Assembly (NCBI RefSeq): GCF_004514425.2
Contig: NZ_MYFN02000014.1
Coordinates: 1-64,000, forward strand
DNA length: 64,000 nt
Origin: Shinella sumterensis
GTDB lineage: Bacteria; Pseudomonadota; Alphaproteobacteria; Rhizobiales; Rhizobiaceae
Reading direction: 5' to 3'
Shown here: positions 53,771 through 63,165 of the stretch, piece after piece
Layout: each line of letters begins with the position of its first letter
Position numbering within the stretch: the stretch's first letter is position 1
Notes under the pieces: generated by a model
What the model was told of the DNA's origin: nothing
The model's input: the letters and a program-made list of their open reading frames with translations, nothing else
The model's database searches: none
Program-made: the position numbers and the translations under genes

Positions 53771-54499
53771 TCACGCGTGTGTCGTCTGGCGTTCGCCATA
53801 GCCGAAGTAAGCATCCTCCAGCGCGTGGCCGTCCGCAAGATCGCTTGCCGCTCCCTCCAGCGCAACATGGCCGTTGCGCAGGACGTAGATGCGGGAGGCG
53901 AGGTCGAGGATGCGGGCGGTGGATTGCTCGACGACGAGCAGCGTCAGTCCGCCGGCATTGAGCTGGCGAAGGCTCTCGTAGACCTGATCGATAACGAGGG
54001 GGGCAAGGCCGAGCGAGGGCTCGTCGATCATCATCAGCGAGGGGCGTTGCAGGATGGCGCGGGCGATGGCCAGCTGTTGCTGCTCGCCACCCGAGAGATG
54101 GCCGGCGACGCCGCGATACCGCGCCTTCAGGATTGGAAAGGTCTCAAGCACCCGCTCGAGGTCCGCGGCTGCCTCTTCCTTGTCCTTGCGGATCATGCCA
54201 CCGAGCAGCAGGTTCTCCTGCACCGTCAGTGTGCGAAAGATGCTGCGGCCCTCAGGCACCAGCGCCAGGCCCCTTCGGCACAATTTTTCCGGCGGCTGGC
54301 CGGCGATCGCCTCGCCATTGAAGGCGAGCGTTCCGCCCGTGGGCGCCATGAGCCCGGAAATCGTCTTCAGAAGCGTGGACTTGCCGGCGCCATTGGGGCC
54401 GACCACGAAGACGATCTCGCCCGTACGGACCACAAGATCGACGGATCTCAGGGCAGCAAGCCGGCCGTAGCCGGCCGTAAGGCCGCGGATTTCTAACAT
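53771..54499 (-). CDS. livF: HAAT-type ABC transporter ATP-binding protein LivF
   Basis: A 242-residue ATPase: Walker A GPNGAGKSTLL, signature LSGGEQQQLAIARAIL, Walker B LMMIDEPSLGLAP and H-loop VEQSTARIL. The ATG at 54499 has AGGGG seven bases upstream and MLEIRGLT follows; the longer frame extends into the promoter. It is divergent from its own binding protein, livG, livH and livM genes at 54663-58699. Splitting LivF to the other strand together with lhgO is unusual. Confidence 0.94.
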   Translation of the reverse strand: MLEIRGLTAGYGRLAALRSVDLVVRTGEIVFVVGPNGAGKSTLLKTISGLMAPTGGTLAFNGEAIAGQPPEKLCRRGLALVPEGRSIFRTLTVQENLLLGGMIRKDKEEAAADLERVLETFPILKARYRGVAGHLSGGEQQQLAIARAILQRPSLMMIDEPSLGLAPLVIDQVYESLRQLNAGGLTLLVVEQSTARILDLASRIYVLRNGHVALEGAASDLADGHALEDAYFGYGERQTTHA

Positions 54500-54564
54500 G
54501 TCGTTCCCCTCTCGCGCGGTTGTGTCCTTCGATGGAAATCGGGAGGCCGCGCCATTTTTTGCCG

Positions 54565-54593
54565 TTGACAAAAAAAATCTAACCCGCATTCTG
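54565..54593 (+). promoter_or_regulatory. Candidate sigma-70 promoter of the second liv operon
   Basis: TTGACA at 54565-54570 is a consensus -35 box; ATTCTG lies 17 bases later as a weak -10. It is 70-100 bases before the binding-protein ATG. The -10 overlaps the operator candidate that follows. Confidence 0.4.
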
Positions 54594-54612
54594 TCTTCTG
54601 TCCACAGAGGAC
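54593..54612. promoter_or_regulatory. Candidate GntR operator GTCTTCTGT-CC-ACAGAGGAC
   Basis: Nine-base arms with one mismatch around a two-base centre, placed at the expected transcription start of the rightward operon and in the divergent spacer to livF/lhgO. FCD-GntR regulators bind palindromes of this size; the gene at 58692 is the natural partner. Confidence 0.45.
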
Positions 54613-54662
54613 TATGTGCAAAAAATCAGGCCGAGCATCGCTACGGCCGAAGGGGAACGACA

Positions 54663-55862
54663 ATGAAATCTGTTGCTGTGGCCGCCTCGGCCGCAATCGC
54701 CCTGCTATTGCCGGTGACCAGCGCGGCTCATGCCGAAGAGCCGATCAAGATCGGCTTCGCCATCGCGGAATCCGGCTGGCTTTCGAACTACGACAGCGCG
54801 CCCTTCAAGGCGGCCGTCATGAAGATCGAGGAGATCAACAAGGCCGGTGGCCTGCTGGGTCGCCAGATCGAATATTCCGTCATGGACACCAAGACGGAGC
54901 AGGCCCGTGCCGCAACGGTCGGCGCACAGTTGGTCGACAGCGGCGTCGACATGCTGGTTGTTTCGTGTGACTACGATTTCGGCGCGCCGTCCGCACTCGC
55001 CGCCAAGCAGGCCGGCAAGATCGCCTTCAGCCTCTGTGCTGCCGATCCCAAGATGGGCGTGCAGGGCGTCGGCCCGCTCGCCTTTACCGCCAACAGCGCG
55101 GCGCAGTCGGAAGGCATCGCAATTGCCGAATACGGCAACAAGAAAATGAACCTGAAGTCGGTCTACGTGCTGGAAGACCTGACGATCGAATACAACAAGT
55201 CGGCCTGCGCCGGTTTTCGCGCGGCCTGGACTGCAAGTGCCGGCGCTGAGACAATCCTGGGCAATGACACGTTCAAGAACGACGACCCGTCGATTGCCTC
55301 GCAGATCACCCGCCTCAAGGGTTTGGCGACGCAGCCCGATGCGGTCTTCGTGTGCTCGTTCACGCCGGGGGGTGCTTCGGCCGTGCGCCAGCTTCGCGCT
55401 GCCGGCATCGACCTGCCGATCCTTGCCAACACGGCGATGGTCGACAATTACTGGCTGAACGCCGTGCCGGGCCTCAAGGATTTCTACCTGCCCGCGTTCA
55501 TGTCGCTTTACGGCGATGATCCACGGCCGGAAATGAACAAATTCCTCGAAAGCCACAAGGCGCGTTACGGCGAGCCGCCGGTCTCTTCCTATTCGGTTCT
55601 GGGCTATAGCCTCATCGAGCAGTGGGCCTATGCGGTCGAGCAGGCAAAGACGACCGAATCCGAAGCCGTGGTGGGCGTCATGAACACCTTCAAGGACCAG
55701 CCGTTCACCGCCGGCCCGACCTCGTTTACCGATCAGCTTCATATCCAGGTCGACCGGCCCTGGCTGATCATGAAGGTCGAGAACGACTCCTTTCGCGCCG
55801 TCGAAGTCTACCGGAACTCGTTCAAGCCGGACATGAAGCTCCTGTTCCGCGTCGGTCAGTAA
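54663..55862 (+). CDS. HAAT-type periplasmic binding protein (amide/amino-acid-like ligand)
   Basis: A 399-residue type I binding protein. The signal peptide (about 1-24, ending AAHA) is followed by EEPIKIGFAIAESGWLSNYD. Conserved features are NKAGGLLGRQIEYSVMDTKT and VVSCDYDFGAPSALAAKQAG; one SLCAADPK stretch carries a cysteine in the ligand cleft. The ATG at 54663 is supported by AAGGGG upstream. It heads the rightward operon and differs strongly from the LivJ-like protein at 26370-27485, so its ligand is probably different. Confidence 0.93.
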   Translation: MKSVAVAASAAIALLLPVTSAAHAEEPIKIGFAIAESGWLSNYDSAPFKAAVMKIEEINKAGGLLGRQIEYSVMDTKTEQARAATVGAQLVDSGVDMLVVSCDYDFGAPSALAAKQAGKIAFSLCAADPKMGVQGVGPLAFTANSAAQSEGIAIAEYGNKKMNLKSVYVLEDLTIEYNKSACAGFRAAWTASAGAETILGNDTFKNDDPSIASQITRLKGLATQPDAVFVCSFTPGGASAVRQLRAAGIDLPILANTAMVDNYWLNAVPGLKDFYLPAFMSLYGDDPRPEMNKFLESHKARYGEPPVSSYSVLGYSLIEQWAYAVEQAKTTESEAVVGVMNTFKDQPFTAGPTSFTDQLHIQVDRPWLIMKVENDSFRAVEVYRNSFKPDMKLLFRVGQ

Positions 55863-55872
55863 CCGGCTGCGA

Positions 55873-55904
55873 TCCGTCGGCTGCATGGCGGTGCAGCCGA
55901 CGGA
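55873..55904 (+). other. Perfect 13-bp intercistronic hairpin after the binding-protein gene
   Basis: Arms at 55873-55885 and 55892-55904 pair exactly around a six-base loop, 10 bases past the stop codon. The adjacent AACCAAAATC has no T tract. It probably protects the binding-protein mRNA or attenuates the permease genes. Confidence 0.6.
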
Positions 55905-55958
55905 ACCAAAATCTCCAAGCAATTTCATAGCCGAGCTTACGAATAGGTCTCGCCCGAT

Positions 55959-56714
55959 ATGTCACGTCCATCGAAAGAACGGCTGGAAGCCCGCGGCGTT
56001 GCCGTCGCCTTTGGCGGCATCCGGGCCTTGAGCGGGGTCGATCTCGAACTCCGGCGCGGCGAGGTGCTTGGCCTCATCGGCCCGAACGGCGCCGGCAAGA
56101 CGACCATGGTGAATGTATTGAGCGGCTTCCAGCGCCCGACCAGCGGCAGCATCAGCCTCGACGGTATTGACGTCTCGAAGCTCACGGCCCGCAAGATCGC
56201 GCAGGCCGGCGTCGGCCGCAGCTTCCAGGCGGCGCGTCTCTTCCGGGCGATGACGGTGGAGCAGAACCTTTCCGTCGCCGCAATCGGCAGCGGGCTTTCG
56301 CGCAAGGCGGCCCGGGAGCGGGCGCTGGAAATACTCGACTGGATGGGCCTTGCGAAAAAAGCGGACAACCGCTGCGACAGCCTTTCCTATGGCGACGAGC
56401 GGCGTGTCAGCATCGCCCGGGCACTCGCCTTGCAGCCGTCCTTCGCGCTGCTCGACGAGCCGGCTTCCGGCATGAACGACGCGGAATGCGAGGCGCTAAT
56501 GGAGGTCATCGCCGAACTGCCGGCCCGCTTCGGCTGCGGCGTGCTGCTGATCGAACACAATATGAAGGTGATCATGGGCGTCTGCCAGCGCATCCACGTG
56601 CTCGATGGCGGCCAGAGCCTTGCCGAGGGCTCGCCCCAGGATATCCAGAAAAACCCCGCCGTCCGCCGCGCCTATCTGGGCGAAAAGGCGGCCGACAGCA
56701 CCCTTGCGATCTAG
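55959..56714 (+). CDS. livG: HAAT-type ABC transporter ATP-binding protein LivG
   Basis: A 251-residue ATPase with Walker A GPNGAGKTTMVNVLSGF, a signature-equivalent LSYGDERRVSIARAL, Walker B FALLDEPASGMND and H-loop IEHNMKVIM, followed by LivG-typical QDIQKNPAVRRAYLG at the C-terminus. It is the first ATPase gene after the binding protein and lies 12 bases before livH. Confidence 0.94.
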   Translation: MSRPSKERLEARGVAVAFGGIRALSGVDLELRRGEVLGLIGPNGAGKTTMVNVLSGFQRPTSGSISLDGIDVSKLTARKIAQAGVGRSFQAARLFRAMTVEQNLSVAAIGSGLSRKAARERALEILDWMGLAKKADNRCDSLSYGDERRVSIARALALQPSFALLDEPASGMNDAECEALMEVIAELPARFGCGVLLIEHNMKVIMGVCQRIHVLDGGQSLAEGSPQDIQKNPAVRRAYLGEKAADSTLAI

Positions 56715-56726
56715 GAACCGGACGCC

Positions 56727-57641
56727 ATGGCCAACATCGTTCAAGTTCTCGTCGATGCCATCGCGCTGGGCAGCCTCTATGCCCTCGTCGCGCTGGCGAT
56801 CGGCCTCGTCTTCGGCGTCATGCGGCTCGTCAATTTCGCCCAGGCCGACTACATCACCATTGGAGCCTATGCGCTGGTGGTTCCGACCGTCAGCGTTACG
56901 CCGCCCCTGCTGCTCGGTGCGCTGCCCTCGGCCCTGATGATCGGCGGCGTGCTCGTCGTCGTCATGGCCCTGGCGCTTCTGACGGAGCGTGTCGCCTTCC
57001 GGCCGCTGCGCAATTCCAATCCCTCGACGCTGCTCATCTCCTCCTTCGCCGTCAGCTATTTCCTGCAGAACCTCGTCATGCTCATCCATACCGGCCGGCC
57101 GAAATCGGTCGGCATCGGGCAGGGGCTGGCGAATGCGGTGGAGATCGGCGGCGTGCGGGTTCCGGGCGTGCAACTCCTCACCATGGTCGTCACCGCCGGC
57201 CTGCTCGTCGCCCTGGTGCTCTTCCTCAAGAAGACGCCGCTCGGCATCCAGATGCGGGCGGCGGCGGAGAATTTCCAGATGGCCCGCCTGCTCGGCATGC
57301 CGGCAAACCGGGTGATCGCACTTGCCTTCGCCATTTCCGGCCTGCTCGGCGGCGCGGTCTCGCTGCTCCTGACGATCCAGACGGGCACGCTCGACCTGCG
57401 CATGGGGCTTATGCCCGTCGTCTACGCCTTCTTCGCCACCGTCATCGGCGGCATGGGTTCGCTGCCGGGCGCGGCACTTGGCGGCTTCCTCGTGGGTGTC
57501 GCCAGCGTGCTGCTGCAAACCTACCTGCCAGCCGATCTGCGCCCCTTCCGCGACGCCGGCGTGTTCATGATGGTCATCCTGATCCTCCTCGTGCGCCCGC
57601 AGGGCCTGATCGTCACCAGCGCCGCGAAGGAGCGCGTATAA
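56727..57641 (+). CDS. livH: HAAT-type ABC transporter permease LivH
   Basis: A 304-residue permease with about eight helices. LIVH markers are AIALGSLYALVALAIGLVFG, VNFAQADYITIGAYA and FFATVIGGMGSLPGAALGGF. Its stop shares a base with the livM start (57641). It forms the channel with LivM for the amino-acid-like ligand of island 4. Confidence 0.94.
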   Translation: MANIVQVLVDAIALGSLYALVALAIGLVFGVMRLVNFAQADYITIGAYALVVPTVSVTPPLLLGALPSALMIGGVLVVVMALALLTERVAFRPLRNSNPSTLLISSFAVSYFLQNLVMLIHTGRPKSVGIGQGLANAVEIGGVRVPGVQLLTMVVTAGLLVALVLFLKKTPLGIQMRAAAENFQMARLLGMPANRVIALAFAISGLLGGAVSLLLTIQTGTLDLRMGLMPVVYAFFATVIGGMGSLPGAALGGFLVGVASVLLQTYLPADLRPFRDAGVFMMVILILLVRPQGLIVTSAAKERV

Positions 57642-58699
57642 TGAAGAGCGATACCATGTCCTTCGCAACGATCGGCCGCTTCTGGTTTCCGGTGCTCGCC
57701 CTCGTCATACCGCTCGCGATCATCGTGGTGGTGACAGGCCAGTTCGGCGGCCTCTCCATCCAGCGCACCGTCATCGAGATGCTGATCAGCATCGTCATCG
57801 TCGTCGGGCTCTATGTCTTCGTCGGCAATTCCGGCATCATCTCCTTCGGCCATGCCACCTTCATGGCGATCGCCGCCTACGCCTCGGCCTGGCAGACCTG
57901 CTGCGAGATGCTGAAGCCGATCACCATGTCCGGCCTGCCGCCGTTCCTGCGCGACCAGAGCATTCCGCTGCTGCCGTCCGCCGTGGTCTCGGTGCTGCTC
58001 GCTGGCGGTGCCGCCTTCCTCACGGGCCTCGTCATCATGCGGCTCACCGGCCTGGCAGCCTCGATCTCCACGCTCGCCGTTCTGTTCATCCTCAACGTCG
58101 TCTATTCCAACTGGGACAGCGTCACGATGGGCTCGGCGTCGATCGTCGGCCTGCCGACCTATGTCACGGCCTGGCTGGCGCTCGGCTGCGCTGTTTTCGC
58201 CATCGTCATCGCCTATCTCTACCAGGTCTCCGCTTTCGGCCTGGCGATCCGGGCGACGCGCGAAGACGAGGTCGCGGCGGCCGCATCGGGCATCTCGCTC
58301 TACTGGTCGCGGCTGATCGCGTTCACGCTGTCCGGCTTCATGGTCGGCCTCGGCGGGGTGTTGCAGGCTCATTATCTCGGGACTGTCTCGATCAACAGTT
58401 TCTTCCTGAGTTTCACCTTCCTGGCGCTTGCCATGCTCATCGTCGGCGGCATGGGAAGTCTTGCCGGGGCGGTGGTCGGCGTCGTCGTCATCACCGCGAT
58501 GGTCGATATCTTCCGTCGTCTCGAAGGCGGGATTTCGATCGGCGGCGAGCAGTGGTCGCTGCCGGCGGGCACGCAGGAGCTTATCATCGCGGCCTTTATG
58601 CTGTTGATACTGGTCTTCCGCAAAGACGGAATCATGGCAGGGCGGGAAATGACCCTGCCGGGGCAGGAACAACGCGAGAAAGGGCTCATCAATGGCTAG
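57641..58699 (+). CDS. livM: HAAT-type ABC transporter permease LivM
   Basis: A 352-residue permease. FVGNSGIISFGHATFMAIAAYA is the LivM hallmark, and the C-terminal IVGGMGSLAGAVVGVVVITA is conserved. It begins at the ATG overlapping the livH stop; the frame extending to 56486 is antisense-like overlap. Its end overlaps the GntR regulator start by eight bases. Confidence 0.94.
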   Translation: MKSDTMSFATIGRFWFPVLALVIPLAIIVVVTGQFGGLSIQRTVIEMLISIVIVVGLYVFVGNSGIISFGHATFMAIAAYASAWQTCCEMLKPITMSGLPPFLRDQSIPLLPSAVVSVLLAGGAAFLTGLVIMRLTGLAASISTLAVLFILNVVYSNWDSVTMGSASIVGLPTYVTAWLALGCAVFAIVIAYLYQVSAFGLAIRATREDEVAAAASGISLYWSRLIAFTLSGFMVGLGGVLQAHYLGTVSINSFFLSFTFLALAMLIVGGMGSLAGAVVGVVVITAMVDIFRRLEGGISIGGEQWSLPAGTQELIIAAFMLLILVFRKDGIMAGREMTLPGQEQREKGLING

Positions 58700-59396
58700 C
58701 AACCTCCTCTTCAATACAGACGAACCGGTTGGCATCATCGACCACCGGATGCTGTCCGACCAGGTTTCGACCTTTCTCGTGCGCGAATTGATCTTCGGCC
58801 GGCTCCAGCCGGGCCAGCGCATCAACGAGGCGGAACTTGCCCGCCAGCTCGGCATCAGCCGCAATCCCATCCGCGAGGCGATCCGCCGGCTGGAAGAGCG
58901 CGGCCTGCTTGTTGCCGTACCACGCAAGGGCACCTTCGTGCGCACCTTCCTGCGCAGCGACATCGACGAGATCTTTTCCTTCCGCGTGGTGGTCGAGCGT
59001 TTCGCGGTGGAGCAGGCGCTGCCGCAGATGACGGATGCCGATGTCGACCGCATTGCCGGTTTCGTCGATGCCATGGTCGCGGCCGCCAACGCCAATGACG
59101 AGATCGTCCTCGTCGAGAACGACCTCGCCTTCCATCTGGAGATCTGCAAGCTCTCGAAGAACCGCCAGACGCTGCACGCCTTCACGAACATCCAGGCGGA
59201 AGTGCAGATGCTGATCACCATGGCCGAGCGCCAGTTCGAAAGCCAGATGGCGGCCGCCGTCGATCACTGGCCGGTCGTCGAGGCGTTGCGCACCCGCAAT
59301 TGCGAAAAGGCGATGGATGCCATCCGCGATCACATCCGCGATTCCTGGCGCCACCTGCTTGAAGCTTACGAACGGGAAAAACCCCGCTCGTCCTGA
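58692..59396 (+). CDS. GntR-family regulator with FCD domain
   Basis: A 234-residue FCD-GntR regulator: winged helix LIFGRLQPGQRINEAELARQ then SRNPIREAIRRLEERGLL (residues 30-85), followed by a helical FCD domain (ENDLAFHLEICKLSKNRQTL contains the usual His). It overlaps livM and precedes hyuA by 26 bases, placing it within the operon it probably controls, responding to a carboxylate intermediate. Confidence 0.94.
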   Translation: MASNLLFNTDEPVGIIDHRMLSDQVSTFLVRELIFGRLQPGQRINEAELARQLGISRNPIREAIRRLEERGLLVAVPRKGTFVRTFLRSDIDEIFSFRVVVERFAVEQALPQMTDADVDRIAGFVDAMVAAANANDEIVLVENDLAFHLEICKLSKNRQTLHAFTNIQAEVQMLITMAERQFESQMAAAVDHWPVVEALRTRNCEKAMDAIRDHIRDSWRHLLEAYEREKPRSS

Positions 59397-59422
59397 CCCT
59401 ATCCATGAGAAAAGAGGGAACA

Positions 59423-61453
59423 ATGCCTGACAGAAAAATCATCGGCATCGATATTGGGGGAACGTTCACCGACTTCGTTTCCTACGATGCGGCGACCGGC
59501 ACCATCGAGAACTGGAAGAACCTGACGACGCCCTCCGAACCGATCGAAGGCGTGCTCCAGGGTCTCGGACAGGTGGACGACGTCGGCAGCGTCGACAAGA
59601 TCCGTCTCGGCACGACGATCGCAACGAACGCGTTGCTCACGCGCCGCGGTGCCAAGGTCGCCTATGTCACGACCACCGGCTTCCGCGATGTTCCCTTCAT
59701 CCAGCGCGGCGACCGCCGCAGCCACTATGATATTACCTGGATCAAGACCAAGCCGCTGATGAAGCGCGCTGACACCTATGAGATCGGCGGCCGCTTCAGC
59801 GCCAAGGGCGAGCTGGTCACAGCGCTTGACGAAGAGGCCGTGCGCGCGCTTGCCGCCACCATCAAGGCAGACGGCACGATTGAGGCCATCGCCATCTGCA
59901 CTCTGTTCTCCTATATCGATCCGAGCCACGAGCAACGCATCCGCGACATCCTCGCCGAAGAACTGCCCGGCATGCCGATCTCGATTTCCTACGAGGTCCT
60001 GCCGAAGTGGAAGGAATACGACCGCGCCTCGACCACCATCGCGGACGCCTATCTGAAACCCATCGTCTCCGACAATTTCCACCGCATGCAGAAGCGCCTC
60101 GACGCCATCGGCATCGGTGACCGGATCGGCGTGATCAAGTCGAATGGTGGTGAATCGACGCTGAAGGGGGCTGCCGAAGCGCCGGTGCAGATGACGCTGT
60201 CCGGCCCGACCGGCGCCGTCGTCGCCACCCGCGTCCTTTCCGAGCTGACCGGCATCAAGAACCTCGTCACCTTCGACATGGGCGGCACCTCGACCGATTG
60301 CTCGACCGTCGTCGACGGCGTGGAACATGTGACGACGAATTTCGAGATCGAATGGGGCCTGCCGATCCAGATCCCGATGATCGACATCCACACGATCGGC
60401 GCCGGCGGCGGCTCGATTGCCTGGATCGACAAGGGCGGCATGCTGCGTATGGGCCCGCAGTCTGCGGGTGCAGCGCCTGGCCCCGCCTGCTATGGCCGCG
60501 GCGGCGAGAACGCCACCGTGACGGACGCAAACGTCGTGCTCGGCCGCATCAACCCCGAATACTTTCTCGGCGGCAAGATGAAGCTCGACGCCGAGGCGGC
60601 GCACCGCGCGGTCAAGAAGATCGCCGACCAACTCGGCCTTGAAGTCGATGCGGCGGCCTTCGCCATGGTGCAGATCGCCAACAACAATATGCTCGGCGCG
60701 CTGCGCGCCGTCCTGCTCCAGCGCGGCCTCGATCCGCGCGACTTCTCGCTCGTCGCCTCGGGCGGGGCGGGTCCGGTGCATATCTGCGACCTCATGGATA
60801 TTTCCGGCATTCCGCAGGGCATCGTGCCGAATTATCCCGGCCAGTTCTCCGCCTTCGGCTTCATCATGACGGATGCGCGCGTCGACCGGCATCGCACCGT
60901 GCAGCAGATCTCGAAATATTTCGACGGTGCGCGTGCCACGGCGGCGATGACGGAACTGGTGGATGGCGCCATCGCCGAGTTGGTCTCCCAGGGCTACCAG
61001 CAGAAGGTGGAGATCTACCGTTCCATCGAGGCGCGTTACTTCGGCCAGAACCACGAGCTGGAATTGAGCTTCCCCGCCAACCAGTTCACCGAGGAGACCA
61101 TTGCGAACCTGTGGGAGCGTTTCCACGAGGAACACCAGAACCGCTTCGGCTTCTCCATTCCCGGCGAAACCATCGAGACGGTCAATCTCAAGGTCGTCGC
61201 CGTTGCCGTTTCCGAAAAGCCGCAGATGCGCGAACTCGAAAAGGGCGAGGGCACGCCTGCCGCCTCCGGCAGCCGCAAGGTGCGCTTCGAGGACGGCTGG
61301 CATGACGTGAAGACTTACGATCGCGGAACGTTCAAGCAGGGGCAGACCGTATCGGGTCCTGCCATTATTGAAGAAAACGCATCCGTCACCATCCTGCAGC
61401 CGAAACAGACGCTCCGCGTCGATCGTCTCGGCAATCTGATCATTTCGGCCTGA
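59423..61453 (+). CDS. hyuA: Hydantoinase/oxoprolinase family protein, subunit A
   Basis: A 676-residue HyuA-type ATPase. IIGIDIGGTFTDFVSY opens the actin-like domain, LGTTIATNALLTRRGAKVAYV follows, then DMGGTSTDCSTV and GAGGGSIAWID. The ATG at 59423 has GAGGGA five bases upstream; ATG 59405 is less likely. With HyuB it forms an ATP-dependent ring-opening amidohydrolase or carboxylase. The P. putida OplBA enzymes that open valerolactam and caprolactam are members of the same family. Confidence 0.94.
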   Translation: MPDRKIIGIDIGGTFTDFVSYDAATGTIENWKNLTTPSEPIEGVLQGLGQVDDVGSVDKIRLGTTIATNALLTRRGAKVAYVTTTGFRDVPFIQRGDRRSHYDITWIKTKPLMKRADTYEIGGRFSAKGELVTALDEEAVRALAATIKADGTIEAIAICTLFSYIDPSHEQRIRDILAEELPGMPISISYEVLPKWKEYDRASTTIADAYLKPIVSDNFHRMQKRLDAIGIGDRIGVIKSNGGESTLKGAAEAPVQMTLSGPTGAVVATRVLSELTGIKNLVTFDMGGTSTDCSTVVDGVEHVTTNFEIEWGLPIQIPMIDIHTIGAGGGSIAWIDKGGMLRMGPQSAGAAPGPACYGRGGENATVTDANVVLGRINPEYFLGGKMKLDAEAAHRAVKKIADQLGLEVDAAAFAMVQIANNNMLGALRAVLLQRGLDPRDFSLVASGGAGPVHICDLMDISGIPQGIVPNYPGQFSAFGFIMTDARVDRHRTVQQISKYFDGARATAAMTELVDGAIAELVSQGYQQKVEIYRSIEARYFGQNHELELSFPANQFTEETIANLWERFHEEHQNRFGFSIPGETIETVNLKVVAVAVSEKPQMRELEKGEGTPAASGSRKVRFEDGWHDVKTYDRGTFKQGQTVSGPAIIEENASVTILQPKQTLRVDRLGNLIISA

Positions 61454-61464
61454 GGAGTACCGTC

Positions 61465-63162
61465 ATGGACTTCGTTACGATGAACATCCTGGAATCCAGC
61501 ATGGTTTCGCTCTGCAAGGAGATGGGGATCGTGCTGATGAAGACGTCCTATTCGACGATCTTCAACGAGGCGCTCGATTTCACCTGCGGCCTCGCGGACA
61601 TGAATGGCGACATGATCGCCGTCGCCGACTATTGCCCGGCGCAGATCGGCGGCATGCCGCTGCTCGTCAAGTCGTGCCTCAAGGAAATCCCGATCGACGA
61701 GATCGAGGAAGGCGACGTCATTCTCCACAACGACCCCTATCGCGGCGGCCTGCACACGCCGGAGCACACTTTCTTCAAGCCGATCTTCGTCGATGGCGAG
61801 ATCATGGGCTTTGCGGTGGCGATCGGCCATATCGCCGAAGTCGGTGGCATGGCGCCGGGCGGCTTCTGCGGAGAGGCGACGGAAATCTTCCAGGAGGGGC
61901 TCCGCATTCCGCCGGTGAAGATCAAGAAGCGCGGAAAGGACAATATCGAGGTCTGGAAGCTGCTTCTCGCCAACGTGCGCACGCCACGCGTCAACTATGG
62001 CGACCTTCGCGCGCTCATCGCCGCCGTCGATCTCGGCGAAAAGCAGATGACGCAGATCTACAAGAAATACGGCAAGGAGAAGATCAAGGAGACCGTCAAC
62101 GACCTGCTGCTCTATTCGGAACGCCGCATGCGCGCCGAGCTGGAAGCGATCCCGGACGGCATTTACGCCTTCTCGGATACGATCGAGAGCGACGGCATCG
62201 ACGCCGAGCGCACCTATACGGTCGCCGTGGAAGTGCACAAGCGCGGCGGCGAGATCATCGTCGATTACCACGGTTCCTCGCCGCAGGCCTCCGGCCCGAT
62301 CAACGCGACGCTCGGCGTGGCCACCTCGGCCGCCTACAATGCCGTGCTGCACATGACCGACCCGACGATCCCGCGCAATTCCGGCTGCTTCCGGCCGATC
62401 CGCGTGATGGCGCCGCCCGGCACCATCGTCAACGTCGATTTCCCGGCCCCGGAAGTCGGCGGCAACACCGAGACGCATCCGCGCATCGTCGGCACGATCC
62501 TTGGCGCCATGGCGCCGGCCATTCCGAACCGCGTCATGGCGGCGGAAGGGGCGACGCACTGCAACTTCGTCTTCGGCGGCGTCGATGCGGATACGGGCGA
62601 ATATTTCGCCTGCTACGATCTCGAAGCGGTCGGCTGGGGCGGTCGTGCCTTTGCGGACGGCAATGACGGCGTCGATTCGATCAACGGCAATTGCCGCATC
62701 ACGCCGGTCGAAGTCTACGAGACGCGCTTCCCCTGGCGTATCGAAAGCCTTGCATTCAACGTCGATGCCGGCGGTGCCGGCGAGTTCCGTGGTGGCGTCG
62801 GCTACACCAAACAGATGCTGTGCCTCAACGACGAGATCATCTGCTCGCAGATGACCGACCGTCACCTGCTCGCCCCCTGGGGTCTTAATGGCGGCACGGA
62901 AGGCGGCGTCGGCGCGACGCTGGTCATGAAGAATGGCCGCGAGGACTGGCAGACGATGCGCGAGGCCTACGGCAAGGCCTCGACCAGCCGCTACTCCAAC
63001 GTCTCCATCCGCCGCGGCGACCGCGTGCGGCTCGTCACCCCCGGCGGTGGCGGCTATGGCGAACCGGCAAAGCGCGATCCGGCAGCGGTCGCAGAGGATG
63101 TCCGCGAGGGTTACGTCTCCAAGGCGGCTGCCCAGAAACACTACGGCTATCAGGAGGCCTGA
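61465..63162 (+). CDS. hyuB: Hydantoinase/oxoprolinase family protein, subunit B
   Basis: A 565-residue HyuB subunit. MKTSYSTIFNEALDFTCGLAD near residue 30, HNDPYRGGLHTPEHTF around 90, GHIAEVGGMAPGGF, the QASGPINATLGV stretch and the C-terminal VTPGGGGYGEP are typical. Distance from hyuA is 11 bases, and it is followed three bases later by a four-cysteine mini-protein, so all three are translated together. Substrate most likely a lactam or related cyclic amide (inference from neighbours). Confidence 0.94.
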   Translation: MDFVTMNILESSMVSLCKEMGIVLMKTSYSTIFNEALDFTCGLADMNGDMIAVADYCPAQIGGMPLLVKSCLKEIPIDEIEEGDVILHNDPYRGGLHTPEHTFFKPIFVDGEIMGFAVAIGHIAEVGGMAPGGFCGEATEIFQEGLRIPPVKIKKRGKDNIEVWKLLLANVRTPRVNYGDLRALIAAVDLGEKQMTQIYKKYGKEKIKETVNDLLLYSERRMRAELEAIPDGIYAFSDTIESDGIDAERTYTVAVEVHKRGGEIIVDYHGSSPQASGPINATLGVATSAAYNAVLHMTDPTIPRNSGCFRPIRVMAPPGTIVNVDFPAPEVGGNTETHPRIVGTILGAMAPAIPNRVMAAEGATHCNFVFGGVDADTGEYFACYDLEAVGWGGRAFADGNDGVDSINGNCRITPVEVYETRFPWRIESLAFNVDAGGAGEFRGGVGYTKQMLCLNDEIICSQMTDRHLLAPWGLNGGTEGGVGATLVMKNGREDWQTMREAYGKASTSRYSNVSIRRGDRVRLVTPGGGGYGEPAKRDPAAVAEDVREGYVSKAAAQKHYGYQEA

Positions 63163-63165
63163 ACC

